Source: an uncultured Cyclobacteriaceae bacterium | GTDB lineage: Bacteria; Bacteroidota; Bacteroidia; Cytophagales; Cyclobacteriaceae | Reading direction: 5' to 3' | DNA: 64,000 nt | Assembly (NCBI GenBank): GCA_947492745.1 | Contig: CANLOE010000015.1 | Span: 17,697 to 81,696, forward strand | Shown here: piece by piece, positions 1 to 9,385 of the stretch | How the letters are laid out: each line of letters starts with the position of its first letter | Position numbering within the stretch: position 1 is the stretch's first letter | Notes under the pieces: generated by a model | Told to the model about the DNA's origin: nothing | Databases searched by the model: none | The model's input: only the letters and a program-made list of their open reading frames with translations | Program-made: the position numbers and the translations under genes

Positions 1-535
1 TATTGCTATCGGGATAAAAGGGCTCTCGGATAGGCACATTGATATGTACAGGCCCCTGTGGTAAGGTACTGCTCAGGTTGATGGCTTCTGAGATGATGCG
101 CTGAGCATGCCATAGTGCATCGGGGTGTTCGGTATCTACAGGGACTTCATAGCTTTTTTTGACATGTTGTCCGTACAACTGCCCTTGTACGATGGTCTGT
201 CCGTCCATCTGATGAAGCCACTCTGCCGGACGGTCCGCTGTGAAGATAATCAAGGGGACTTGTTGGAAAAAAGCTTCGGCAATGGCCGGAGCGTAGTTAT
301 AGGCAGCAGAGCCTGAAGTGCAGACCAGCACACTCGGTTTTCGGGATTGCAGCGCCATGCCCAGCGCAATGAACGCTGCGGACCTTTCATCACCTATAGA
401 GCGTGTCCTTATATCGGGATGCCTCGCAAAGGCAATGATCATGGGCGCACAACGTGAACCCGGCGAGAGTACGGCTTCTTCTATACCTTTTTTGGCACAG
501 ATGGAAGCAAAGTCAAGAATAATTCTAGGTATCAA
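1..535 (-). CDS. menD: MenD, SEPHCHC synthase (N-terminal part; runs off the left edge)
   Basis: ThDP-dependent enzyme that joins 2-oxoglutarate to isochorismate in menaquinone synthesis. Only about 178 N-terminal codons are in the window. Reading the minus strand, I see SPGSRCAP at residues 24-31, GDERSAAF with the conserved Glu near residue 50, and TSGSAA near residue 75, as expected for the MenD pyrimidine-binding domain. The frame follows directly behind menF: TAA, one codon, then TTG at 535-533, which is the only sensible start because the family begins about 10-15 residues before the ICAKKG segment. There is no in-frame ATG, so the TTG start is an inference. It is very probably co-transcribed with menF, supplying the enzyme that uses the isochorismate made by MenF. 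Confidence 0.9.
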   Translation of the reverse strand, partial: MIPRIILDFASICAKKGIEEAVLSPGSRCAPMIIAFARHPDIRTRSIGDERSAAFIALGMALQSRKPSVLVCTSGSAAYNYAPAIAEAFFQQVPLIIFTADRPAEWLHQMDGQTIVQGQLYGQHVKKSYEVPVDTEHPDALWHAQRIISEAINLSSTLPQGPVHINVPIREPFYPDSN

Positions 536-538
536 ATA

Positions 539-1768
539 TTACTGGTTTGAGGTGATGACATTGAGCAAGGTGTTGCATTTCATTTCAGTTTCCAGCCATT
601 CCTTCTCGGGTAGGGAGTCCTCCGTTATCCCTGCTCCGGCATACAATAGTGCACCGTCCTTTCGTAATTGCATACACCTTAGGTTAACAAATAGGGAAGT
701 ATTATTATTGATATTGACAGGCCCGAGGAAACCACTGAAAAAACTACGACGATGTTTTTCATTATATAAAAGAAAGTCAAGACTCTCTTCTTTTGGCATG
801 CCACATACTGCTGAAGTGGGATGCAGTAAGTCGAGCATTACACCTCCCAAAAGAGGGAAGTTGGTTTGTTTCATGTCTACACTGAAAACGGTTTTCAGAT
901 GTATCAAATTACCCGCAATGGTTGTTTTCGGACCTAGTTCATCAAATTCCCGTAAACGTATCTTTTTAAAACAATTGATGATATAGCGACTGACCAATGC
1001 CTGTTCCTCGATTTCCTTCTGTGTCCAGGCGACCTGTTTCAGCGAGGTGCCGGAGTGGAACTTTTGTGTACCGGCCAAGGCCACTGTTTCGAAATAGTGC
1101 TGATCATGGACATTGATCAGTACCTCGGGACTGGCACCTATCCATGTACCTATGCCCGGAATACTCACCAAAGAGATGAAGGCATTTGGGTAGGCGAGGC
1201 ACAATTGATCGAACTGGTCGATGCAGTCAAAATCCTCCGATAGGCCAATGGACTTGGTACGAGAGGCGACTACTTTTTGAAATCGTCCTGACTTTATCTC
1301 CTCTAGACTCAGGTCTACCAGTTTGATGAAATCTTCTTTCTCAGTGCCTTTTTCGGAACCTTCGGAAGCATAATAGGGAGTGGTCGGGAAGTACTCTTCG
1401 CTGTAACGGATGACATCATCAAAAAAGCGCTGTTCCTGTTCTTCTGACCTATTCTCTTTTTCAGGGGATAATTTAACCTCGCCAACGACTTCGCTATAAT
1501 AGAGGTCGGCATGAATGAATATCTTTTTTTTACTTTCTTCGAAAGCAGCAAAAAGAAAGCCTTCTCCAAGTTCTTCCAAGGCTAATTCACTTGTTCTTAG
1601 TCCTTCGAAATCAATAATCAAATGCTTTCCCTTTTCTTTCGGAGGCCTCCACAGTGCTATGGCCGACTCATTGGCCCAAGCAGCACTGGCCAATGCATGG
1701 AGAGTATTGGCCTGTACGGTAGATGAGGGTATTGGAAACGAATGATCTTCCTCCGCAGTCACTTTCAT
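539..1768 (-). CDS. menF: Isochorismate synthase MenF
   Basis: 409 aa, member of the chorismate-binding family (anthranilate synthase component I / isochorismate synthase / salicylate synthase fold); converts chorismate to isochorismate, the committed step to menaquinone. The C-terminal half has HPTSAVCGMP near residues 316-325 and GAGITEDSLPEKEW near 378-391, both hallmarks of isochorismate-forming enzymes. The N-terminal third is poorly conserved, as is usual. It lies immediately upstream of menD (stop and start three bases apart), which decides for MenF rather than a siderophore EntC. The upstream 600 bp is filled by two repeat elements that separate it from the menI-like gene. Confidence 0.93.
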   Translation of the reverse strand: MKVTAEEDHSFPIPSSTVQANTLHALASAAWANESAIALWRPPKEKGKHLIIDFEGLRTSELALEELGEGFLFAAFEESKKKIFIHADLYYSEVVGEVKLSPEKENRSEEQEQRFFDDVIRYSEEYFPTTPYYASEGSEKGTEKEDFIKLVDLSLEEIKSGRFQKVVASRTKSIGLSEDFDCIDQFDQLCLAYPNAFISLVSIPGIGTWIGASPEVLINVHDQHYFETVALAGTQKFHSGTSLKQVAWTQKEIEEQALVSRYIINCFKKIRLREFDELGPKTTIAGNLIHLKTVFSVDMKQTNFPLLGGVMLDLLHPTSAVCGMPKEESLDFLLYNEKHRRSFFSGFLGPVNINNNTSLFVNLRCMQLRKDGALLYAGAGITEDSLPEKEWLETEMKCNTLLNVITSNQ

Positions 1769-1925
1769 ACTTTACATTTACTCAATACGATTATTTCAAA
1801 TCTACATCGCCAAGAACTAATGGAGATTTGTTATCGATTACGTTATTATTAAATTCAACTATTATCCTTGATGCACTTTAGGTATCAGAACGCTTATTAT
1901 TTGGCTTAAAAGAACAACCACCTTA

Positions 1926-2085
1926 TACAAACCTAGCTTTTAAAATCGCCTATCTTCCTGTTCATTATGCTTTACTCTGTGTTGACAATCCTCGGGATAG
2001 CGCTGCTATCCCTGCGGTTCTCGCCTTGATGGATACTAAAGTGACCCGCGGAATCTTATACGACAGTTGAAAACCCAAATTTATA
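1926..2085 (-). repeat. MITE-like repeat, family A copy 1 (stand-alone)
   Basis: 160-bp element in the gap between menF and menI. Ends are TACAAACCTAGC and (reverse strand) TATAAATTTGGG, an imperfect terminal inverted repeat. It is flanked by TTA on both sides (1923-1925 and 2086-2088), consistent with a 3-bp target duplication. The middle holds a hairpin with arms GGGATAGC / GCTATCCC and a 3-base loop. No coding capacity. Other copies are at 14341, 22455, 31886, 37963, 43091 and a fragment at 56261. Confidence 0.85.
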
Positions 2086-2171
2086 TTACTGATTTCATAC
2101 GGCTCAAAACTACAATGGATTTCTCGACCTAAAGGTGACGAACACCACTATAATCAAAACAAACAGAACCG

Positions 2172-2369
2172 GAGACTGTTTTGGAATCCTATTTAATTTA
2201 TGATATCACTTATCTTGAGTAGGACCGAACGTGAATATAATGTCCTCGGGACTGTAGTGAACACGATGGAAGAAGCAAAAACTTGAAATGGATGCCATTC
2301 ATGTGAATTCCATATATCCTTTGAAAATCAATAAGTACGCATGAAATAAAAGATACCTACTAAAAGTAG
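2172..2369 (+). repeat. MITE-like repeat, family D copy 1 (diverged)
   Basis: Begins GAGACTGTTTTGG and shares blocks with the better-preserved copies at 41926 and 46931: a GAGTAGGACCGAACGT-like segment, an ATAATGTCC segment, and AAATAAAAGATAC near the right end. The middle is more diverged. Boundaries are approximate. Together with family A copy 1 it fills nearly all of the 605-bp gap between menF and menI. Confidence 0.65.
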
Positions 2370-2373
2370 TTCC

Positions 2374-2796
2374 TTACTCCTTTTTTTTCAGCACTGCTAT
2401 GGTGATTCTGCTGATACATACCAATTCTCCCTGTTCATTATCAATACGGATTTGCCATACTTGTGTTTTCTTTCCGAGATGCACTGCGGTCACCTTTCCA
2501 TGTACGAAACCACTTCGGGCACTTTTGATATGGTTGGCATTAATCTCCTGACCCACACAAAAGTAGTGATTGTTATCGACAACACAATTGGCAGCTACAC
2601 TGCCCAGCGTTTCGGCCAATACGACCGATGCTCCTCCATGTAACAACCCGAAAGGCTGATGTGTTCGATGGTCTACAGGCATTTTTGCACAGAGGTAATC
2701 AGAACCTATTTCTGTAAACTCGATGGAGAGGTGTTCTACCATGCATCCTTCGCACATTGTATTAATACTTTGTAACGTAACGTCTTTATCAAACAT
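2374..2796 (-). CDS. menI: Hotdog-fold thioesterase, probable MenI (DHNA-CoA thioesterase)
   Basis: 140 aa, PaaI/YbdB-type hotdog protein. The segment QPFGLLHGGASVVLAET (residues 47-63) carries the HGG motif and catalytic Glu62 of this family. Family members hydrolyse aromatic acyl-CoA thioesters; next to menF and menD the natural substrate is 1,4-dihydroxy-2-naphthoyl-CoA, so MenI is the favoured role (inference from context). An upstream in-frame start would add 29 hydrophobic residues and overlap the divergent phosphatase gene; ATG at 2796 gives the normal family length and leaves a 48-bp divergent promoter region. Alternative: a general phenylacetyl-CoA-type thioesterase. Confidence 0.82.
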   Translation of the reverse strand: MFDKDVTLQSINTMCEGCMVEHLSIEFTEIGSDYLCAKMPVDHRTHQPFGLLHGGASVVLAETLGSVAANCVVDNNHYFCVGQEINANHIKSARSGFVHGKVTAVHLGKKTQVWQIRIDNEQGELVCISRITIAVLKKKE

Positions 2797-2844
2797 ATTT
2801 ATGAAAAAAAAATGATACTTTAGCGGGCTAAAAATAAAGGAAAA

Positions 2845-3468
2845 TTGCAAAGCAAAAAAATTTACATTGTCCGACATGGACAAACGGACTATAATCTAAA
2901 TGGAATCGTACAGGGAAGTGGTATCGATTCCTCACTGAACGAAACGGGTAGGGCACAGGCAGAAGCCTTTTATCAGGCTTATAAGGGGGTTCCCTTTGAT
3001 CGGGTATATACCTCTGACCTGAAGCGTACCCATCAGTCGGTGAAAAGGTTTTTGGAAGACGGCTTCCCGACGACGGCGCTGTCAGGGTTGAACGAAATCA
3101 ACTGGGGTACCCGCGAAGGCATAAAGATAACTCCCGAAGATGACGTCTATTATCATCAAGTAATCCAGTCCTGGAGAGATGGCAATACGGATTTGAGAAT
3201 AGAGGGAGGTGAGAGTCCGGAAGATGTACAGACAAGGCAAAAGGTGGCACTTGACCATATTCTGGCCCAAAAAGAGGAAGATACTATTCTGGTCTGCATG
3301 CATGGCAGAGCCATTAGGATTTTTCTATGCCTACTGCTCAATAAACCGTTGAAGACCATGGACAGTTTTGAACATACCAATCTATGTCTCTACTTGGTCA
3401 CATATACAGGGTCTATGTTTAATATAGAAAGCTTCAATGATACCCGTCATCTTAATGGTAAAATTTGA
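2845..3468 (+). CDS. Histidine phosphatase family protein (phosphoglycerate-mutase-like)
   Basis: 207 aa. VRHGQTD at residues 9-15 supplies the phospho-accepting His11, and CMHGRAIR near residues 151-158 supplies the second catalytic His153; both are diagnostic of the GpmB/CobC branch. Substrate is not predictable: family members dephosphorylate sugar phosphates, alpha-ribazole phosphate or nucleotides. The start is TTG, chosen because AAAGGA lies 7 bases upstream and RHG is always near the N terminus. Divergent from menI with only 48 bp between them. Confidence 0.85.
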   Translation: MQSKKIYIVRHGQTDYNLNGIVQGSGIDSSLNETGRAQAEAFYQAYKGVPFDRVYTSDLKRTHQSVKRFLEDGFPTTALSGLNEINWGTREGIKITPEDDVYYHQVIQSWRDGNTDLRIEGGESPEDVQTRQKVALDHILAQKEEDTILVCMHGRAIRIFLCLLLNKPLKTMDSFEHTNLCLYLVTYTGSMFNIESFNDTRHLNGKI

Positions 3469-3787
3469 TTTTTGAAGAAAATACTCTGGAGGGCACTTCT
3501 TTTTTTAAAGTGTCCTGCTTTGATGTGCAGATGAGCTGGTAAAGGATATGATTTGAGTGTATATTATTGAAAATCAGTTTTTTGTGATTCTATTTGAGAA
3601 GATGCATATACTGCCATCCCTTAAAATCCATGTGATCGAGCGTAGTATGCTCGGCTCGCAGGGTTCATGTGATTTGCTATATTTGGCAATTATGTATATT
3701 ATTACCTAAAAATGGGCATGAATTGCATTTTAGACTAGGCTTTCATCATTTTTTTTGCCATACTTTTTTATAACTGCCCTCAAATCT
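3469..3787. other. Intergenic region, no gene recognised
   Basis: About 320 bp between the histidine phosphatase and the XRE regulator. AT-rich in the second half. I see no RNA gene, no strong terminator and no copy of the local repeat families. Confidence 0.6.
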
Positions 3788-4258
3788 ATGATACCTGAAA
3801 GAAATAAAAGAATCAAGCAGATTCTTAAGGAAAAGAAGGTGACACAACATGAACTTGCCGGTTACATCGGAGTAAAACAGGCCACTGTGAATGCACAGAT
3901 TAACAGTGACCGGGAAATCGACTCTATACGTACGGTCGATGCTGTTGTATACCTGACAGGTTGCAGTCGGGAATGGTTGATGTACGGTGACGGCGAAAAA
4001 GACAATCTGCTCCGTGAACCGGAAGGCCTGTACGGAATAGAGGCCAAATCTCCGGCACTGATCAGTCTGGTCAATGATGCCAAAGATAAACTGATGGTTA
4101 TCAGAAAAGCCTTAGAGGAGCGTGAAAACATAAACGACCTCAACGAAGTAATCAAGATAATACTGCATATCGGCAAGGAAAACGAAGCCCTAAAAGAGAA
4201 AATCATTACGATGTACGAGAAGTTGGAGAAAGAGCGGGCTAAAAGTGAACTGATCTGA
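3788..4258 (+). CDS. XRE-family helix-turn-helix regulator with C-terminal coiled coil
   Basis: 156 aa. Residues about 5-60 match a Cro/C1-type HTH (RIKQILKEKKVTQHELAGYI followed by a VKQATVNAQI recognition helix and a GCSREWLMYGDG turn typical of Bacteroidota XRE regulators). Residues about 105-155 are charged and heptad-like, suggesting a dimerising coiled coil. The preferred start is ATG 3788; an upstream TTG would add 11 residues before the domain. It is convergent with the broken GmrSD-like gene, 42 bp apart, so it may once have controlled a defence locus, but no operator is evident. Confidence 0.8.
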   Translation: MIPERNKRIKQILKEKKVTQHELAGYIGVKQATVNAQINSDREIDSIRTVDAVVYLTGCSREWLMYGDGEKDNLLREPEGLYGIEAKSPALISLVNDAKDKLMVIRKALEERENINDLNEVIKIILHIGKENEALKEKIITMYEKLEKERAKSELI

Positions 4259-4300
4259 TGACTTCGGCCATCCCGATAGTTTGACCCGCTAGAATGCTGT

Positions 4301-6017
4301 TCAGTCGAATTGTAGTCTCCAGATTTGCAATGCGGTTTTTGCCAATTGTTTTTGACGTTCATTGATACTATGTTCGTTCCATTCGTCATAGTTCAGGGCT
4401 ATATCTCGAGTGATGCCAAAGCTACTCGCGGCATAGGCCTCTTTTTTTCGTGAATACTCCACGGCTCCCAAGTCTCTATTGGTATTGACTCCGAGTAATG
4501 TTAGGTTTCCTAAGCGAAATACAGTGCGTTCCACTTCTTCATCGCTAAAATGCTCCCATCCGCTACTTGGGTTTTCCGGCAATATGTGCTCTACGGTGGA
4601 GGAGCTGCCAAATGGGTTGATATGGCTGCTGTGTAGGTGGTTCTCTATTCTCGTCAATAGATATTTCACTATTTTCTGGTTCTTGGAGGTTCTTTTGAAG
4701 GATTTGTTGGAAAAGGATGTCTCGAAAGCAGTATCAAGAGGGTAAATGTTTCTGAGCCAGTCCAAGCTGAACCTGGATTCTTTGGTAATCCTCAAAGCGG
4801 CAGCCGTATAGATCAAGTCCTGTTCATTCGGATTCAGTCCTCCGATACTATTGTACCGAAAAGAGATAATACTACAGGCTTTCAATACTTTTTTGAAAAT
4901 AGTTTCGTCCAGTATTCTAAAGGCCGCCAATAACATCGAGAAAGGCTGTCTTACCTGAAACAAATTCAGTTCATGGAGAATAGTCACTGATTTCTTTTTT
5001 TCCGTTCCATAGCTCATCATCAGGGTTACGCAGCGCGATGTAGATGTCCGAGTCATCATCCAAAGCACGTAGAAGCGAAAAAGCACCTTCTTTAGAATGG
5101 ATACTTTTCCGTATTTCCTTGAAGAGATTACTTTTTCTGACACTGCCGTAGCGACTGTTCCAGAAGGTTTTGAGAAACCCGGGAAATTTTTCACTTCCCA
5201 ACTTACCTATGACCCTGCTCCATAACGATTCCATTTCTTGGATTTCTGAAGAGTGCGCACCAGTACTGTCCACCACGGAAAACAGGTAGTTTTTCAATAA
5301 ATCCGCAGAGGACAGTTGAACCCCTCTGGCATTCAGTGTTTCGAATACCTTGAAGGCATTGATTTCATCACTGACGGTGATGACCGTAAAGAACATTTTA
5401 TCAACGATAAGATCGACCAGTCGAGCTAGGGATTCTCCCGTTTGGTAGTCGGCTTTTGTTTTGTCCCCAAACCATAAGAAGCATTTTTTCAACAATTTCT
5501 CAGAGGCGTTCAAGCCTCTACCCGGAAGTGTTCCTATGGGGACCAGTTTTTGACGATAGAAATCGTCGTTGTTTCTATTGAGTTTGATTTTATTTCTGGG
5601 AACAAGGGACACCGGATCCAAATATCCGATATAACTGTTCCTCAATGTGCTAGAGCGTATGGCATTTTTTTCGGGGTCGATACCCCGTTCGATGAGTCCT
5701 TTCAACGTGTCGAGTACCGCCAGAATGAGGATGCTCAAGGTAATGAGACGTTGTTGCCCGTCGATGACCCGATATACTTTATTATCGGCAGTTTGAAGTA
5801 CGAGATAGCCCATATAGTGTACCACTTCTTCTTCCAGCTCCAATGCTTTGATATCCTGCCACAGATCGTCCCATTGCTCTATATCCCATGAATAATCCCT
5901 TTGAAATTTGGGGATTTCATAGGTCAGGCCATTGCCCAATAGTTTTCGGAAAGTCTCACTGGAAGTATCTTGGATGCCCGTCATAAGCGTAGTAGGTAGG
6001 TATTGTTCAACTTTCAA
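4301..6017 (-). pseudogene. GmrSD-like DUF262/DUF1524 nuclease, broken by one frameshift
   Basis: Two overlapping reading frames encode the halves of one protein of about 570 residues. The first (6017 to 4971) has the DUF262 signatures IPKFQRDYSW near residue 37 and VIDGQQRLITL near residue 84, the ParB/Srx-like NTPase part. The second (usable from about 4998 to 4301) has the DUF1524 HNH-type motif EHILPEN followed by RLGNLTLLG, the His-Me nuclease part. They meet at a run of seven T at 4995-5001 (A7 on the coding strand); removing one A joins them in frame and everything else is intact. Relatives are type IV restriction enzymes that cut modified phage DNA. It may be a recent pseudogene, a phase-variable switch, a slippery-site fusion or a sequencing error. 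Confidence 0.85.
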
Positions 6018-6211
6018 TTATACCCAAAAAAAGTGATATGATGGGATTGTCTTTTGGTAGGCATACCCTATCGGTATTACCGGGTCCCAATTAGGGCATG
6101 TTCCTACTTGAGTGGGAAGAGTCGAACCCAAAAGGGTCGAGAATCTATCTTATTGCAACTATGATTTCATATCGAAACCCTTCCATCCATTTGGGTTGAA
6201 GGGAATGGGGG

Positions 6212-6901
6212 CTAAATGTCTTTGGTCAGTTCACGGTACAGCTGCTCCATACCTACGCTACCCATTTCTTCGATACAGGTCAGGTTCGGAGTAGAAGGGA
6301 CTTCGGGTATTTTGGGGTCGATGATATACTTGGGTACTTCATTGGCAACGTAATCCATAAGTCCTGCGGCCGGATACACGGCCAGGGAAGTACCCACGAC
6401 AATAAATATATCAGCCTGTAGGGCCTTTTCGATAGCGATTTCCATCAGAGGCACTGCTTCCCCGAACCAGACGATATTGGGTCGGAGTTGACTGCCCCTT
6501 TCGCATTTGTCACCGATGCTCAGTTCCCATCCTTCGATGGGATAGACCAAGCGTTCGTCCAGGGTACTTCTGGACTCGAACAGCTGACCATGGAGATGGA
6601 TTACGTTTGTAGAACCCGCCCGCTCGTGGAGATTGTCCACGTTTTGGGTGATGATGTCCACTTCATAATACTTTTCGAGGTCGGCCAGTCGCTGATGGCC
6701 GCTATTGGGCAGGACGCTCAGGGCTTTTTTTCGACGCTCGTTGTAGAATTGGAGTACGAGGGCCTTGTTTTTTGTCCAGCCCTGTGGAGTGGCCACCTCC
6801 ATGACATCATGCCCTTCCCACAGACCATCGGCAGCCCTGAAAGTGGGGATACCACTTTCAGCACTGATGCCCGCACCGGTGAGTACGACTATTTTTTTCA
6901 T
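6212..6901 (-). CDS. cobB: Sir2-family NAD-dependent protein deacylase (class III type)
   Basis: 229 aa. GAGISAESGIPTFR at 9-22 binds NAD, TQNVD is at 85-89, the catalytic His is H104 in HLHG, and VVGTSLAVYPAAGL closes the Rossmann fold. Y53-N-E-R56 matches the Tyr-x-x-Arg pair that binds succinyl or malonyl groups in Sirt5-like sirtuins, so desuccinylation or demalonylation is plausible. Only one Cys (C133) lies in the zinc-ribbon region, where four are usual, so zinc binding is probably lost. ATG 6901 was chosen over an upstream start that overlaps topA; it lies 7 bp behind the topA stop, so the two are probably co-transcribed. Confidence 0.9.
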   Translation of the reverse strand: MKKIVVLTGAGISAESGIPTFRAADGLWEGHDVMEVATPQGWTKNKALVLQFYNERRKKALSVLPNSGHQRLADLEKYYEVDIITQNVDNLHERAGSTNVIHLHGQLFESRSTLDERLVYPIEGWELSIGDKCERGSQLRPNIVWFGEAVPLMEIAIEKALQADIFIVVGTSLAVYPAAGLMDYVANEVPKYIIDPKIPEVPSTPNLTCIEEMGSVGMEQLYRELTKDI

Positions 6902-6908
6902 GGGGAGT

Positions 6909-9239
6909 CTAGCTTTTCTTTTTTGCTTTTGTGGCACGACCTTTCTTTTCCGGTGTCTTTTCGGCCAGGTCCAAACATTCTGCTAGGGTAAGGTCCTCAG
7001 GAGCTTTGTCCTTGGGGATTTTAACATTTTTCTTTCCTACTTTGATGTAGGGGCCATAGCGTCCCTTCAATATCTGTACATCGGGATTTTCTTCGAAGGA
7101 TTTGATGAATTTTTCAGCATCTGCCTTCCTTTTTTTCTCTATGAGGTCTATAGCTGCCGCTTCATCGATGGTAAAGGGGTCTTCCTCTTTGGGAATCGAC
7201 ACAAACTTACCATCATGTCGGATGTAGGGTCCGAACCTACCGATAGCAGCGGTCATCGGTTTGTCTTCGAACAAGCCCACTTCCCTAGGCAATTTGAACA
7301 GCTCTAGAGCATCTTCTAAAGTAATGCTCTCAATGAACTGGCCTTTGCGTAAGCTGGCATACTTGGGCTTTTCGGCTTCCTCGTCCTCACTGGTCTCTCC
7401 CAATTGCGCTATTGGGCCGAATTTCCCTAGGCGTACCAGAACGGTCTTGCCCGTCTTAGGATCTACGCCCAGCTCTCTGGAACTGCCCACGGAAGATCTT
7501 TCGATGTTTTCGGTGGTTTCTACCCTAGAGTGAAATTGATTGTAGAAGTCACCGATCATTTTGTCCCATGGTTTTTGCCCTTGAGCGATTTCATCGAATT
7601 CCTTCTCCACGTCTGCCGTAAAGGAAAAATTGGTCACGTCGGGAAAATGCTCTACCAAAAAGTCGTTGACTACCATCGCTACATTGGTAGGGAAAAGTTT
7701 GTTCTTTTCCGCTCCCGTGATTTCGGTTTTCACCTCATCACTTATCTTACCTTCCTTTAGAGTGATGATTTTGTACTCCCGTTCTTTACCTTCTCTGAAC
7801 TCTTTGATGACATAGTTTCGTTTTTGGATGGTAGAGATGGTCGGTGCATAGGTAGAAGGTCTTCCGATGCCCATTTCTTCCAACTGCTTGACCAGACTTG
7901 CTTCCGTAAATCTTGCCGGAGGCCTTGAGAAGCCTTGTTTGGCACGCATCGTAGAAAGTGCCAGCGATTGTCCTACAGTCAATGGGGGCAACATACCACT
8001 TTTTTCCTCACCCTCTTCATCATCGGTAGATTCTAGGTAAACTTTCAGGAAACCTTCGAAGGTAATTACCTCACCTTTAGCAGATAAGGTCTCTTCGGTC
8101 GTGGATATACCTATTGTGGCCGTTGTTTTTTCCAGTTTTGCGTCGGACATCTGAGAAGCAATGGCCCTCTTCCAGATCAGCTCATAAAGTCGTTGTCCAC
8201 CACGGTCATCACTGGCATCCTGAAGTGAAAAGTCAGTAGGGCGGATAGCTTCGTGAGCTTCTTGTGCAGAATTGGATTTGGTCTTGTACTTTCTGGTCTG
8301 GACATACTCACTACCATAAGCTTTAGTGATTTCTCCCGTAGCGGCCGATACAGCCTCATCGGATAGGTTGACGGAGTCGGTCCTCATATAGGATATCTTA
8401 CCCGCTTCATACAGACGCTGTGCCAGGGTCATGGTCTGCGATACAGAGAATCCCAGTTTGCGACTGGCTTCCTGTTGTAAGGTGGAAGTCGTAAATGGGG
8501 GGGCAGGTGATTTTTTAGCAGGTTTCTTTTGCAGGTCCTTGATATCGAACTCCGCACCGCTACACCTTTCAAGGAAAGATTGCGCTTCTTCCTCTGATGA
8601 GAATTTTTTGGGTAACTCGGCATGTAATTCTTTGCCGCCCTCAAGGTCGAATACCGCAGTGATCTTGTAGGAAGATTTGGCCTCGAACTTATCAATGGCG
8701 CGTTCGCGCTCGACAACCAAGCGTACGGCAACAGACTGTACGCGACCCGCGGAAAGGCCCGTTTTTATCTTTTTCCACAAGATGGGAGAGAGCTCAAAAC
8801 CAACCAATCGGTCGAGTACTCTCCGTGCCTGTTGTGCATTGACCAAATCTATATCGATACCTCTAGGGTTTTGTATAGCTCGCTCGATGGCACTCTTGGT
8901 AATCTCACGGAAGACTATCCTGCGTGTATTATTATCCTGTAGTTTTAAGGCTTCTTTAAGATGCCATGAAATAGCTTCACCCTCGCGGTCATCATCACTT
9001 GCTAGGAACACCGTCTCGGCCTCCTTGGTCAGCTTCTTCAACTCCTTAATGACCTCCTTCTTATCTTTAGTGACTTCATAGGTAGGTTTGAAACCATTCT
9101 CAACATCTATAGCATTATTACCCTTGGGTAAGTCCCTGATATGACCATAACTAGAGGTGACCTTATACTCTTTGCCAAGATAACCTTCAATGGTTTTTGC
9201 CTTGGCGGGGGACTCTACGATTACTAGATTTTTAGACAT
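6909..9239 (-). CDS. topA: DNA topoisomerase I (type IA)
   Basis: 776 aa, relaxes negative supercoils. The TOPRIM domain starts at once (VESPAKAKTI with Glu9; ASDDDREGEAI near residue 80). SYMRTDS around 283-289 holds the catalytic Tyr284. The C terminus lacks classic four-Cys zinc fingers; instead it has repeated GRFGPYI / GRYGPYI modules and a Lys-rich tail, the usual Bacteroidota arrangement. Full length. It is followed 7 bp later by the sirtuin gene and is divergent from sixA, with about 146 bp between the start codons. Confidence 0.97.
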   Translation of the reverse strand: MSKNLVIVESPAKAKTIEGYLGKEYKVTSSYGHIRDLPKGNNAIDVENGFKPTYEVTKDKKEVIKELKKLTKEAETVFLASDDDREGEAISWHLKEALKLQDNNTRRIVFREITKSAIERAIQNPRGIDIDLVNAQQARRVLDRLVGFELSPILWKKIKTGLSAGRVQSVAVRLVVERERAIDKFEAKSSYKITAVFDLEGGKELHAELPKKFSSEEEAQSFLERCSGAEFDIKDLQKKPAKKSPAPPFTTSTLQQEASRKLGFSVSQTMTLAQRLYEAGKISYMRTDSVNLSDEAVSAATGEITKAYGSEYVQTRKYKTKSNSAQEAHEAIRPTDFSLQDASDDRGGQRLYELIWKRAIASQMSDAKLEKTTATIGISTTEETLSAKGEVITFEGFLKVYLESTDDEEGEEKSGMLPPLTVGQSLALSTMRAKQGFSRPPARFTEASLVKQLEEMGIGRPSTYAPTISTIQKRNYVIKEFREGKEREYKIITLKEGKISDEVKTEITGAEKNKLFPTNVAMVVNDFLVEHFPDVTNFSFTADVEKEFDEIAQGQKPWDKMIGDFYNQFHSRVETTENIERSSVGSSRELGVDPKTGKTVLVRLGKFGPIAQLGETSEDEEAEKPKYASLRKGQFIESITLEDALELFKLPREVGLFEDKPMTAAIGRFGPYIRHDGKFVSIPKEEDPFTIDEAAAIDLIEKKRKADAEKFIKSFEENPDVQILKGRYGPYIKVGKKNVKIPKDKAPEDLTLAECLDLAEKTPEKKGRATKAKKKS

Positions 9240-9385
9240 TATGGGGTATCCGGTTAGGTTTCAGAACTTCTCAAATATCACTAATTTTTTCTAATTAACA
9301 ATGATATCACATTTCAATCGTTTAGAATAACTATATTTGAGCTTGTTTGTTCAATTGGCCAAAAGCATTTTCAACCTTTCTTTTT

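Noticed and set aside
2797..2883. N-terminal extension of the MenI-like thioesterase
   Set aside because: Would overlap the divergent phosphatase start and add 29 residues not expected in the family.
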